From positions 34,360,730 to 34,424,729 of the forward strand of contig NC_088778.1 in the NCBI RefSeq assembly GCF_954871325.1: DNA of 64,000 bases. Direction: 5' to 3'. This DNA is from Gordionus sp. m RMFG-2023. Lineage: Eukaryota > Nematomorpha > Gordioida > Chordodea > Parachordodidae. The translations under genes and the position numbers were made by a program. The notes beneath the pieces are model-generated. The model was not told the DNA's origin. It saw only the letters and a list, made by a program, of their open reading frames with translations, and did no database searches. Of this stretch, positions 1 through 14,000 are shown in pieces (position 1 is the first letter of the stretch; each line of letters opens with the position of its first letter).

Positions 1-243
1 TACATTATATATAAACTAGCCTCTGGATTATTTTAAAGCTATTATAAAAATTGATTAGATTTATATATGAGAATTAAAATTAACTAAATCGTTTGAAATT
101 TGTCTTAAACCATTTATACGAAGTGTTAAAACATTTCAATAATCTAACAACTATACTGACTAATATTTATATTTAATTTTTCACTAAATAATTAATTGAT
201 TTTTAAGCTTATTTTTTTTTCTTTCAAAAATTATTAAAATATA

Positions 244-1491
244 GTCGATACTTCGGCCATGGAAATGGTGGCCTCTCTTGCCTTAGCTCACCTAAAACGC
301 GCTTCTACCACAGACCCTCATTACCTGGAACTCCCCTCATCATTTTCATATACCCATGGCTACGATAAAGTGGGATTCAAAACGGATTCAAAAACCGAAT
401 CTGATACTGAAGAGCAATTATCGGAACCGTCGGTTATTGTTAAAAACCGGTCAGTCCGGTCTGTGGGCTCAGAACGGGACAAGCCTCTCAAGAAACGTAG
501 CAACAACAATAACAATAGTGGAGACTGTTGCAATGAATCAAATTCGTCTAGCTTAGCGGCACCCCCCAGTGTCAGCCCGCCGCCCCCTCCTCTCACTTTA
601 CCCAATTCTTCGTTGAATATGAATGGCGCCTTGTTTTCTTCAAATAGTATCGTTATCAGTACTTGTAACACCAGTTCCTCCGTTACCTTATCTAAGAATA
701 CTACCAATACAACCATTCATGCCACGGAAAAAGAAAACAATGTTGATGCAGCCATCGAAAACGTCTTGAAACGAACGGCGAATGCTCCACCCCCTTCGAA
801 CAATACCCCAAGAATTTCTTGTCCATCGTCACTTACCAACGGTGGATACCCTTTAATAGGCATGCAGACCGATTACCACCATGGCCAAAATTTTTACAAT
901 GGGGTCTCTTTGCCTGGGGCAAATTATTATTCACTTCCCCACAATACTAATCATTCAATCAACACCGTCAACTATCACTTGAGCAACCATTTAAATCATC
1001 ACAATATCGGAAACCCCAATTCATGCAACCCCTCCTCGAATAACCAGATTCGTTACCCAACCCGAAATATTCACCACGGCCCACCTCCTCCCTCCTTTTT
1101 AATGTACAAGCCTCCTTTGCCTCAAGCGATTTCTTCCGGCTCCGCCAACAGTAAATATCACTTACCCTATGCCGCCTCCGATAATGCTAATTTCCAAATG
1201 TACAATTATAACAACAGTAATAGTGGGAGTGTTCACCATTACCCCAATACCCTGGACTACAACAGTTTTACTAACCTGAATAACTTTAGCGGCTCTTTAT
1301 CCAACAATAACCATTCTACGCCCAACAGTTCATTCATGTTTTTTCCGCCCTCCATGGTCTCCCCCGGAAATAACACAAAACCTGGAATAGTCCCGCCCTT
1401 TAATGGCGGATTAGAAGGAATCGTTCATAAGTATAAAACGCTGGAACCATTGCAATCACAGCATTCTCAAAATTTAAGTACAATTAATTAA
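244..1491 (+). CDS. Unrecognised Asn/Pro/Ser-rich protein, probable terminal exon
   Basis: A long open frame ends at TAA 1489-1491. The first in-frame ATG is at 259, but a long pyrimidine tract followed by ATAG at 240-243 looks like a splice acceptor, and an in-frame stop lies just before it (235-237). I therefore read this as the last exon of a gene starting outside the window; an ATG start at 259 is the alternative. The first 30 residues are mixed and helical-looking (VASLALAHLKRAS). The rest is low complexity: acidic and basic patches, an N5 run, a PPPPP run, and long stretches rich in Asn, His, Tyr and Ser. No enzyme motif, membrane segment or zinc finger is visible. Such tails are common in transcription or RNA regulators, but I do not recognise the family. 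Codon use is clearly coding-like, with a balanced third position unlike the AT-rich flanks. Confidence 0.65.
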   Translation, partial: VDTSAMEMVASLALAHLKRASTTDPHYLELPSSFSYTHGYDKVGFKTDSKTESDTEEQLSEPSVIVKNRSVRSVGSERDKPLKKRSNNNNNSGDCCNESNSSSLAAPPSVSPPPPPLTLPNSSLNMNGALFSSNSIVISTCNTSSSVTLSKNTTNTTIHATEKENNVDAAIENVLKRTANAPPPSNNTPRISCPSSLTNGGYPLIGMQTDYHHGQNFYNGVSLPGANYYSLPHNTNHSINTVNYHLSNHLNHHNIGNPNSCNPSSNNQIRYPTRNIHHGPPPPSFLMYKPPLPQAISSGSANSKYHLPYAASDNANFQMYNYNNSNSGSVHHYPNTLDYNSFTNLNNFSGSLSNNNHSTPNSSFMFFPPSMVSPGNNTKPGIVPPFNGGLEGIVHKYKTLEPLQSQHSQNLSTIN

Positions 1492-1655
1492 TCTTCAATA
1501 TGAATTAGATCAAAAACTTGAAAATACATTGTAAAACATTAAAATATTCTATATTTTATTATAACAAGATGCCGTTTTAAATATAACTCCTCAGTTGATC
1601 CCATCGCATCACAAAAAATAATCTAGGAATTTCATCTTAAAACGATTTTTCCTCA

Positions 1656-1661
1656 AATAAA
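1656..1661 (+). promoter_or_regulatory. Candidate polyadenylation signal of the left-edge gene
   Basis: AATAAA lies about 165 bases after the stop codon at 1491, on the same strand. The hexamer is frequent by chance in DNA this AT-rich, so only its position supports it. Confidence 0.3.
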
Positions 1662-1859
1662 TATATCATCATAACAATTGATCAGAGTTGGGTTATACGA
1701 TTATTTTAATTACTTTTAAATATTGTGTTGGTGGTTTGTACATATTATATAATTTTTATATAGAATTAAATAAATTAATTATATAATCTAAAAAAGTTAT
1801 TTTTGTCTCAATTTTTTTTCTACCATATTTCGTAATTTTTAAAAGTGAAGTAAATTTAC

Positions 1860-1865
1860 TTTATT
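1860..1865 (-). promoter_or_regulatory. Candidate polyadenylation signal of HEATR1
   Basis: TTTATT on the plus strand reads AATAAA on the minus strand, 137 bases past the HEATR1 stop codon. It faces the plus-strand gene ending at 1491, so the two genes converge with only about 500 bases between their stop codons. Confidence 0.3.
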
Positions 1866-2001
1866 TAATTATGTTGATTATAATGTACATATGCAAACAT
1901 TTAAAAAATAATAATATCATATTTACACATGTAATAATAATATTTAATATTATTAAGAAAATATATCTTAAAACATAAAATAAAAAATGTACGAAAATTT
2001 G

Positions 2002-5000
2002 TCAAAAATATTTTTGCAGCGGTTCCCCTAACAGCTTCTCAATAATTTTCACCAAGGAGTGGCACTCTTTCTCCACTTCTATGTCATCATCTACGATTAA
2101 AGATTAATAATGAACATTTAGATCGTATGCCAAAGGATTTGATAATATTAATTATACCTTCTATCAATTCAGCCAAATGGCCAGTCATGTCAGGCAAAAG
2201 GGTGAGATAATCTTCGCTACATTTTGTATACACATCTTTGAGCAATCTAATGGCCGATATTCTTACCTGATTAATTTTATAATAATAAAAAAACAGATGA
2301 AATATTACTCTAGGATTAAAATTTGAATATGTGGTCGATAAAAAAACTATCAGTGGCCGGCAGGCGGTGCGTCGGTATAAATTTTTTTAAAATTGCTAAT
2401 TTCTCGGCATATCTTTTGATCTTTAAAAGAAAATTCATAAATTCAAAATCGATTGTATAAAAAAAATAATAATTTGATTAAAATTTTCAGGAGATGATGA
2501 TCTCTTTAAATTCAACGCCAACTTAGTGGTAGAGGTTGCCGGAAAACAGTATATTTTTTTAGCAAACAAAAAGATAGGAAATCCGATCCTCTTTTCTTTC
2601 ATGAAACTTATATAACCCCTATCTTGTGAATGGCGTTTTCCGAGATGAATATGGCAACTGGTCTAAATATTATATTCAAATGTAAACCATAGGGTTGGTG
2701 TGTTTAGTTTTGTCTAATATAAGTAGGTTGATATTTTTCCAATCGATGTCGTCTTTGTGAGACTTTATCATGTCAGCCAAAATGGGGATGGTTGAGTTTA
2801 TAATATGGTTACGAGTATCCTTGATCGAAGTTTCTCGGTCTGATATCTGAATATTTTTGCAAACAAAATATAAATACCATTTTGTTTGGGTTTTTATTAT
2901 GTCGAAATCGACAAACTTATTTATACAAAATGTAGAGCGTTTTAAGCTTAAAACCTGATCGACTAGGGGTCCAGCGAGATGGTTAAATTTATCCTTGGTC
3001 AAAAATGTTCCATCGTCTATGGATATACAGATGGCCAGAATGTGCAAGGAACATAGGACCATATGACAACTCTCTTCGCCTTCACACGCTTTTCAAAAAA
3101 ACGATACAATCCAATAAATAAGTGTTAATTATTTTTTTACAGGTCAGAGGGAAGGGGAACTAATCTATAACCCAATTAGAGTTAAAAACTAATGTTTTAA
3201 GTTGTCTCCTATATTTTAAAAATCTTTTAAATTAAGCTTAAGAAATAAACTTATTTAAAAGAAATTATTGATAAAAATTACTTTTGCTCAAAATATCTAA
3301 CATTGGTTCAAATACGATATCAGCAAACAACAAAAATAACACGCCCAAGTGTTTGGCTAGAGCTTCCATAAAATCTAGAAATAACATGAATTTCACGTTG
3401 GAGGTACCATCAGCCAGTGCCCATTCCTTCATCTGTTTTATATGAATATAAAATGTGTAAAAAAAGGTGGCTTTTCAGTGAATAATTATGAATATATCTT
3501 CCTTTTTTTAAACTAACATATTAAAACATTTTGGCTTCGTACTAATAGGTTTAAAAAAAATACAAGTTATTTGCATCTTAGTCAATGAAGCCAAAATTAA
3601 TTGGTGTCAATGTTAAAAGATACAAAAAAAATGAAGTCTAGTTTTATTAAAAAATTAGTTTTTAAAATATATATATTTTTTATAGCTAATGGCGATTTAA
3701 AATATTTGGGTTAAAATATACGGTCTGGCCTGGGTATTTTAAAAAATAATTTTTTAGGCTGGCCTGGTTATTTAAAAAAAATTATAATAAGGCTCGGGCT
3801 AGGCCTGCAGGTTTCCGTAAAAAATATAATCCTAAGAGACGTCGCCTTAACATCGTTGAAATTATTTAGAGATTACATTATATGTTTACAGTTAGAAGGA
3901 ATGGCCTCAGAGTCAATTCAGACAATTTGATGCAATAAGTAATTAACGCATTGATAATCCATGAGTGAATTTCCAATATTTCGGCAAAGCTAATGTTTGG
4001 CTTAAATAATTTTTAAAAAATCATATAATTTAGAGTCAAAATGCAAACAAGGCAAATTATTGGTACCCTTTGAAAAGTAAATTATATAAAATCGCAGCAG
4101 AGCTGATGCATTTTATCACAATTTTATCTTTTATACCAATTTAATTTACCAGGGATAGGATATAATGATCAAACAAAATCTCAATTAAAAACTTTGGATT
4201 AAAATTATCCATTTCGTTTGATCAATTCAAATAAAATATTACGTGTAAGGAGGTGATCTGTAGCCAATTTTCTAGAAAGGCTTCTTTTATCCTAGCACCT
4301 ATAATTCGGTCATCGCTATTAACAGTTGTACTCATAGTTATTACTTTATTGAGTTTGGGATTGGTTTTTAGATAACGATTAAGAATATGGAAGTAAGCCT
4401 TGATCCAACCGACGTTATATTCGTTATTAGACTTAAGCCATTTAAAGGCACGGTCTAGACTTTCAACGTAAAGTCTAGGATCTATGACGCATTTATTTGT
4501 CATTTGAGTTGTCAAAATATGGACGCGATCTTTTAAAGCCGAATTGCATTTGAGAGCGGAAGAGGAAGCGGGGGAAGAATTAGGTGTCAAATAAGCCGTC
4601 AATAAAGTGAGCTTTTTAAAAAATTGGGTTTATCGAGATATAAAATCATGAATAATCACGATAAAACGAAAATAGGCGCGCTTTTATCGCGGGAAATGAC
4701 AATCAATTCGTTTATAATAAATTATTTAACGTCATACCTTTTCTACGATTTTGTCAGCGTGAGGTGAGATGGCCAAATCAATTATGCTTTCATTTCTAAT
4801 CGCTAAAACTTTGCTAAGCGCCGAAAGCCCGCAAGATATTCGTGTCATTAATTTCGCGGTTTGATCCGGTCCTGTTTCTATCAAAATAAGATTTAAATCC
4901 ATAAATGAAAAGCATTTCCGGAAAATCTAATATAGTAATACTGTTTTCCTACCCACCCAAACATTTTTTGTCAATTATTTAGAATTCTTCTTAAATTTAT

Positions 5001-8000
5001 ATATTTTATTTTAAAAAAAAAATTAAGCCAATATTTATAAGGAACTCAAAAAACTTGAAAATGATATATAATACAAATTTTTAGCAAACGATAACAACAA
5101 TAACTCCCACGATAATTAAATTACTTGAAATACCTTCATTTTGATCATCCACTACCAAACATTCGATCGCAAGTGTTAAGAACTCGGAAGCACGAGTCAA
5201 TAAGATTGAATGGAGCGGGAAAAGGCGAAAAGCCTCCGCGAAACAAAGCAAAAGGGAAAGATTAAGATTCGAATATTTCTTTGGGAGAAAATCAATGGTG
5301 GAAGATTCGAAAAATGGGAGCAAGGAACAAATAGCTTCCAGGATCTGGCATTCGTAAAAAAATAAAATCCATCAATACGAAAAATCACCATGCAATCAAA
5401 AAATATCATATTTCGATAATATAAGGGTTATTTTTGGGCACTTATAACTTACATGATAATATCGATGACGTCTTTTATATAAAATGAAAAAGTGCCCAAG
5501 AATTAAAAGATTTGAGAAATCAATTTTCCTGGTTATATTTCGACTTTGATATTGTCATCTACAGAGTAACAACTAATTTTTAAAATTATTTTATCTGCCA
5601 AATGAATCAACATAATTTTTAGCTTTGGTCTCGAAGACCGTATAAGAAATCAAAATATTATAATGCATACCGATTCGATGGTATTCCTATTTTCCTCGAC
5701 CAAAAGTTTATTTTGTGCCACGTCATCCAAATTCGGAAAGATCAAAGGAAGAATAAGTTTAATGCAGGTCAAAGAAAGTTGGGCGCTCGTCTCATCCATA
5801 TCTCTGTCAGAGCCTTCCTGCAGATCTGCCTCCATTCGGTTGTCGAGAAGAGAACGGAAGTAATGTGTGATGGTTTTGGACAGGATGGGAAGGATTATTT
5901 TGAGGTACAAATTTTTCTGCGAAAATAAAAAGAAAACGTTTTAAAATAAGCGTTTAATTTGTGAAGATGATGATTATCTCGAAATATTCAAAGATAATAA
6001 TTCACCCTATAAACTCTAATCACCTTTATAAAAATTTAAATTATATACAACTAACTTCTTGTGAACTTATGAGAGAAGGAGAATCGTTTTTAACACTTGT
6101 TTCATTTGATAGTTGAAGCGAGTTTCTCTTAAAAACCAGCACGTGATTAAGCATTTCTAGGCATTTTTTAAGCATTGCGCGGGAACGGCCGATAAGATTG
6201 GTTTCCTCTTCCTAGGAAATTTTTTTTAAAATTTATAAGGATATTAACCAATCGTCAAAAAAAATAATTAATTTACCAAATATGCACAGTTCTGGCCCAT
6301 CATGCTAGCCAAAGTTTTAATTACGAATTTGACTTTGATTTTATTTAGTAGTAACTTGAGAGCCTTACCCAGATTGGAACTCAAGAGCGTTATTGGTGCA
6401 GGAATGTCGTTGTCAGAAGATGAAGCCAAGTAGATTTGACACTGGGTCAAACGAGACATAAGCTTTTTCGACAATTTTTCCTTGAAAAGGGAGAGGGGAA
6501 ATGATGATCAAAATTTAATAAATTTATTAGGTTCTTCTGTGGGAAAAGGGAATTGATTAATTAAAAAAATAATCGAAGTGGACCAAATATAAGTCAGTAT
6601 TGAATAATAATTTTTTTTTTTTAAAAATAAGTAAATCTTGGGTATTTCTTAAAAAATGAAATAATGTTGTTATGTCGCATACACAATTCTAATAAAGCTT
6701 AGACAAACTTTTAGCCTAAAAAATAGGCTGAAATCTCTAAGTTGAACCTAAATTGGAACTAATTCTTTAGGATAAAAACTTGACAGATCATTTAACAACA
6801 CTAGCTAATAAGAAAAATTTGCGTTATTTATCAATTCGCGATTGTTAAAAATCAGACATTTTTTCCTTAAAAATTAAAATTATAGAAAAATATCGTTTCA
6901 TTTGAGACGTTTGTTAAGATACGTATCTTCTTTGCGTACACGAAAGCGACAAAACCCAAGTGAACCCTTTATTTTTATAAAAAATGATAAATAATTTTTA
7001 TATAATAAAAAAAACTTGATCTTTTATGGGATGGCTTTCTCTAGGCCTAAACGCGATCGTTAATAACTCGACTAACAAGTGGCTCAGATTTTCGGCTAAA
7101 ATGTTTTTGGCGCCAATTCCCGAGGAAAATACACCTAGAGTTTGATAAATATGGAAATCCAAATTGGTTGATTTGCTCCAATCATTTTCATCTTCGCGGT
7201 TTACGTTTGATTTTTGTTTGGCTAGTTTGTTGACAAATAATAACTTATTTTAATTGGTCTGAGATTAAGGTAAAATTTCAAAAATGTTTGGAAAAATTTA
7301 TAATATGCTCTTAAATGACGTTTCTGGTTCCTGGAAATTTAAATTTGGTTCTTAGGATTTTATCTGGTTCCGAGCTCTGTAAAAGTACTGCTCGATTAGT
7401 AATAGATCACTAAAACTTTATTGAAATTAAAAACGATACTTGGTTTAATCAATAATAATTGTATTTTATTTTCCCAACTTTGAGTCTTGCCATTCGAATT
7501 CCAAATGAGGAAGGATAGGTGATCCATCAACCTACGCATGCAGAGCGCCGCCGATCCATCGTTGTGAACCTGATTTCCGGCTCGCAAAATAAGATCCGAA
7601 CAGAGATCAGCTATAGTTTGGCGAATTTCAGCTTGGTTATCTAAATTCTATATACATGATTAAAATTTAGAACCATAAAAATGTTATTTTTTTTATGGTA
7701 AAAAAAAAATTTCACGTGAAAAATTGGCCAAGCCCGAATTTTTATAAGACCAGCTCCAATTTTTTTAAAAATCAAAGGATTTTTTTGCTCATTCGGGGTT
7801 TAACCGGCAGTGTTCAGGGCCCAGAGGACTCTAATGTAAAGATAATAAATATCAAGGTATAAATGGTTGATATAGATTTTCAGATCTTATAGCGTGATTA
7901 TCTTTCTAATCTGACACTGTAACTCTACCTACCGAGAAGGGTAAAACTCTGTTAGCGGCTCCACCTATGATTAAAAATGTTAACGTACCCCCATTCAAAT

Positions 8001-11000
8001 TCACCAATCAGAGAATTGGGCGAAATTGTGTGTGAAATAAGGTAATTCTATATATAATTTAGTAAATGTTAGGCCTGCAGACCAGTAAAATAATTATGAA
8101 ATAAGATCCCCTTACAGACAATCAATATTTTGAACACCGAAACGTATTCACAAATTATAAAAAAACTGCGAAATCAAACCACATTTTTATTCGCCAAATT
8201 ATAATATTTGAAAGTATGTTTTGAAAAATTTTCGCGAAAAAAATTGTGCGAATGAGGCGAAATATTAACTGTTTTTAGAAGATGGGACTTAAATCGTAAA
8301 ATAATAGCTCGATTTTTTTTAAAAAAAATTACTTTTGTTGCATTGGAATACAAGAACACGACCAAACGAATCAACGTTTCCGAAGTGGCGATGGCAGACG
8401 ATTTTATGTCGCTTTCCGATAACGTGGCATCATCAGGTGTTTTGTTTAACTAGAAGGGTAAATTTTTAAGAATAAAATTATATTATTTTTTAGAATTCAA
8501 AAGGCAAATAAAATCGAATAAATGATAAAATTTACATTTAGAGAGGCAGACGATCCATCCGCATCGTCCATATTCTCGGTGGGTAAAGCAGACGATTCAC
8601 TAACAGGTAAGGCAGACAATGAGGCCAAAACTTGAGCGAGTTTGTGGAAGAGCGGGAATCGTCTGTGGGATGGAATATGAAGAACGGCGTCGCTAAATAT
8701 TTGGGAGAACGTGGCGCATGCCAACGGTAGATCGAGATCGTTACTTAACTTCAGAAGAAAAAAAATGCCATTTACAAAAATAAATTGCAAATTCCTTTTT
8801 TCTGCAAACAATGTTTGGTTTGTTACGACAAAATAATTTTGTTTAAAGCTTTGTAACTATCTCGTGTTTCAGCAATTTAAAACCTGTGAACTTAATCAAA
8901 AAATTCCTTCTTAAAAAAATAATTAAATAAAGGTATATATAATTTAGTTTTACATGCCGAACTAGCTCAGGTACCAACACATCTATAACCCTGTATATAG
9001 TGTCGAAGGTATTTTTGTCATCTCTGACCATTCCATCTCTGATTTTTAAAAACGAACGATAAATAAATATATTATGAACGACAAAATTAAAGATATATAT
9101 AAGAAGGAAATTACTAGATTATTAAAATACGTTTAAATCATGAGAGCCGTTACTAGAAGCTTGAAGTATTACAGAACATTTACTTAAATGAATGAATATA
9201 CAGCAGAGACCTGATGGTCCGGCCCTAATCAGGGAGTACCCGGGACCTCTGCAGGTCTCTGATATACAATAACTGTATAAAACTTTTGAGAGAGAAGGGG
9301 ACTAAAATATCAGACGTGGTAAAAAGTTCTATAAAACGATCCTATGTACAGGAAGTGGTGACTACAATAATGTATAAAAATATTTTACTTTTCGGCATTT
9401 CCCATAAAAGTAAATAGCGATACCACGTTATGAGTAATCCTCTCCGAAAAGACGGGCACGACTCGCTTCAAAACGTCAAAAATGGCGTCCTTGATTATTG
9501 TATTACCGTGTTCCGATTGGTCAACAGTTCGCAAGCACGATAGCAAAATGGCCATATTGAAGCGAGATTCGACCAAATGTGGCCGAGCGTGGGACGTTAT
9601 CATTGTCAGCTGTTTCAAAGCCAGCCACGCGACATGAGTATCATTTTGTGTTCGGAGATTGGTCGTTTCGTTATAACTTCAAAATATAGCATCATATATA
9701 TGTAAAGTAATATCAGAAATGGGCAAGTCTTGAATGGAAACAAAATGCTAATGATTGTACTTGAAGATAGTTCATATTATCTATTACAAATTATGTTGCA
9801 ATAATTAATTACCGATCTAAAATATGGAAGCAAATGGGCATCACGACATCGCAATATGATTGGATATTATCCGCATCCATTGCGCCACCTAAGCACAATA
9901 TTTCCAAGACACGCGTCAAATTTTTTGGCAGATCTTTTCTTCCGTCAACAGCTCGATCCCCGCTAAATTCGATAGGTACCTTGGCTTAAAATTTGTGCGT
10001 GTTCGCGTATTAGATTATATAATGAGTGGATAGGAAGATATAATTTTATCATAATTAAAAATTTCTAAAGTATCTCACCTTATAACTGATACTTAATTTC
10101 TTAGTGACGCAATGATAACGGAAGGTTTGTAAAAGAGAATCTAAGGAAAGACGAGGGGTAATTATTATAACTTATAAGTGCAGAATTCAGAAAATACCAG
10201 GAGAAACGAGCACCATTGGCGAAATATAACACCAGCTGCTAGAAATTTGTTGTTCGCGAACCACATAGAATCCTAACTTCATTACAAGCAAAAAAAAAAT
10301 GATATCAGCCCGGCTCAAGGGTGATATAATTAAAATATAGGCCCAGCTCGTGGTTAATAAATTTTCAATTTTCAATTCCCTTTTTTTGGCTGATTGAATA
10401 ACATAATTATCAAAATTAATTTTAAAAATATAGAAATTTTAGGGAGATAGGAACTATTTACAATGTATGTTCAGAATCGCGGAAAGGAAAAAAAGTGGCA
10501 TTACCCGGAAAGGTGCTTAATAGCGGAACAAGAATAAATACTCTTCCAAATCAAAAATCGAGTTTTTTATGGTTAGGGGAGTGATGAGGACAATGTACGA
10601 AAATTTAGTCGTTAAAAGACCAAATAAACCTTTGTTGAGTTTCAGACTTTTCCTGATCTTCTTAATGCCGGCCGGCGATTCCGTCATTACCATTTCCGCT
10701 CCCCCATATGCTTCCGCCACCATAGGTTTCAGCGTATCCGATATGAGGTCAGGGTTGGAGGCGAGTATGCTGCCCAGCCTCTCGTCCAAATTAGAGTGGC
10801 CGGCTCGCCCAGTATTGACCTTGAGCAGGGCTTCGAAGAGTTGGCATCGAGATTGGGAGTCGGGGATGGAATTGAAGATTTCTCGGGTCATCTAAATATT
10901 TTTAAAAATAAATAATTTATTGGGATTAGATAGAACTCCTCCATAGTATATGTTGGGTCAATATTAGTGATCTGCATCGGGCTTAATTTTTCAAACCCGG

Positions 11001-14000
11001 CCCGGCCCGAATATTTTAAAAAAATTCGACCCGAGTTCGCGGGCCAGGTACGAGCCAGACCTACTTTTTCAGATCTCTAGTCAATATATGATTCGGAGAC
11101 GAAACGATATCGAGAAAAATAACGATATTTACCGTTCGGCACAGAATTTCGATGCATTCCAACAAAGTGTCGTCTTCCTCATTCGATCCCTGGTTAAAGT
11201 GATCCAAAATCGACTTCATGCATTTCAGGGGTTCCTGGGTGGAACCCATTATACGAACGTCTAATTTAGACGTAAGCAGGGAAAATAGAGTTAAGATGGA
11301 TCGCTTCATTTCTTCAAAGCCGTCATCTTTTCGGCCTTTACACAAGATGGAGGTTACGGAAGCAAATAAAGGCGAGCAGAATACGTTGTAAAATTCCTGG
11401 AGCCAAAATTAAAATTCAAGGATAAAATAAGTAAAAAGAAGTTGCTTACAATAAACCCTTCCCCGTGGTCTGGGTATAAAACAGGATCACCGTCTCCTCG
11501 ACCGGTTGTAAAAACCACCTAGTTGATGTCAGGCAAGAAGGGCATAACCCTTGCTATACAAGATTTCCTGATGATTGAATTAGAGGGAAAACTGGGCAAC
11601 CTGGATAAAACCCGGCAATCGCCATTAAACGAACAAGATGGCTAGCAGAGAATGATAGAACTGTTGGTATTTTCCCAACTTGGATAAATATATAAGAACG
11701 CTACCCGCAAATTCGATTTCTTAATTTATAAGCCCCCCCCCCATCCACCCGATATTATTTTAAGGTCTCGTTCCGAAATTCGATAAATGATTTTGGAAAA
11801 AAAAAAATAGAAATACTAATTGCTTTCTCCTGATCCCAAAGAAATTCTAATTATGATAGGGGAAACGAAAACATCAATTAAGTATTTTTCTCGAGTCAGA
11901 GCCCTTGTCCGGTTTTTATAATTTCTTTTAGAACCCTACCTAGTTCGAATGGGTATTGAAGACTTACAAGATAAAAAGCTGAAAACACACAAGGGGTCTA
12001 AGGGGGAAGGAGGTCTATATTCAAGCCCTAAAGAATGATATGTTAAAATCATTTTGGTTACGATTTACACATTGTTTTACCATTCGGTAACTAAAGATCG
12101 CAATTTTTAATAATCAGTTTAACTTAAAAAAATATCCTCATTGTGAATTACATTTGCAACGATATTATCGTTTTCAGGTCTCAATTAGACACATTATAAA
12201 TAATTCGTAATTTGCAAAATTTGTGTACCAAATCGTTCCCAATTTCCCCGAAAATTTCCAGAATTCTTATCTTCACTCGAATTACGGTGGGAATGTCGAC
12301 AACGAGATTGCGAATACTGCCGCCGATATCGTCGTCCCAATTCGGCAATAAATTCGATGCCAAGGAGCTCAAGATTTGGCGCGAAACGGGATTGTCGTCA
12401 CTAAATTTTGACCGCAAAAACTATAAAAAATAATTTTTTTAAAAGTATTATTTTAATTTATGAATATTTCTTTTAAAAAATTCGAATATTTTTCAAATTT
12501 TTTTTTAAAATTTCCTATATTTTAAAACCTGGTTAAGTTTACTGTTGCAATTGTGAGTGTACGAGAGAGGGGTATAGTGGAGATTGGTGTTAGAGAAGTA
12601 GTGTTGCTAAACGGCTCGTTTTGAGCCGATTTTTCTAAACAGCTGACTCAATATTTTAGCCAGAAAAATATTGCCTGAGCCTCGAGATTCGGCTAATAGA
12701 TGTCCAGAGACCTTCGTTCCTTCTACAAGCAAAATCTTCAGGCTCGCGTAATATTTATTCTGGATGAAATGTTGAGCTAGCCGTTTAACAACACTATTAA
12801 AGAAGTGTTATGCATTTTGATAAATTAATAACGTTTTTTTTGTTATATTTTATCGTTTTAAATGTAGTGTAATTATTTGTTATTTTTATATGAAAGTATT
12901 GAATAAAATAATCCTTCGTTTTTAAAAGAGTCATCATATTTGGATTCTGCCAGTGGAACCGTATATTCCATCTAGTAAGTCTAATGAATTACTATATTAC
13001 CCAAATCAAAAATCCCGGAAACTAGATTAGCAATTGAACCAAATCAATTTTTTTTTAAAAAATCAGTAATTACGTCAATTAATCGTATATCATATTACAA
13101 CCATTTATTTATTAAAATAATAAATATATTTATGCATTTTATGATTCTTTAACTTTCCTTTGTTTTTTAAAGCATAGCCATACTAGAATTCAGTCAGTGG
13201 AACAGTATATTACATGTAGTAAATCTAAGGAATTACTAAATGACCAAATTAATATTTACAATAATAAAAATATTTGATATGCGATAGGTAAGTGAAATAT
13301 AAATAACCATTCTCTCAAATCATCAAAGGAAAACACTACAATATTTATTTTTTTTTAAAAAAAACAAGAAAATATAATTCAAATAAAGACGAATTTCGCG
13401 ATGCCAAAACGCAGCCTAGGGAACAAGTGGGCCACGGAAAATTGTATAATGTAAGTAAAACGCCTGTCGACAAGGAGGCAGAAAAATTCAGGAACTAGAT
13501 TAATAATAATTGAATCAAATCCATACATTTTTTAAATAGAAAAAATGTGTAATTTTACATCCATTAAATCGTAGTAACATTATATTACGACAACCATTGA
13601 TTACCTAATAAAATTTATATCATTTAATAATATATTATTTTATTACTTTTTTTTTTTATAAAATTTCAAGTTTTTAAAAGTTTAATCAAAAATTTTAAAC
13701 GAATTTAAAAAATAAAATTTTATACCCTTTATTAAAGTTATGAATTTAGAAAAATTTGATCTATTAATTATTTGACTTTTTTTTTAAAAAAAAAATTAAT
13801 ATAAAATCAATTTAGAATTATATTTTTTCTTTTGGGTGAACCTAACATTCCTTATCTGAATGCGACCTTTCGAAATACGGATTTTAATTGGTTCTTTTAA
13901 AATACGGGGTTTTAATTGGTTCTTTTTTAAAAAAAATATATATTTAAGGTGTCTATTTCAAAAAAAAAAATGAATTGAGCCAATTAATTATTATTTGGGT

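Noticed and set aside
10569-10895. Plus-strand open frame of 108 codons near 10.7 kb
   Set aside because: The minus strand here encodes a HEATR1 exon (EIFNSIPDSQSRCQLFEALL), and the plus frame has no recognisable content.
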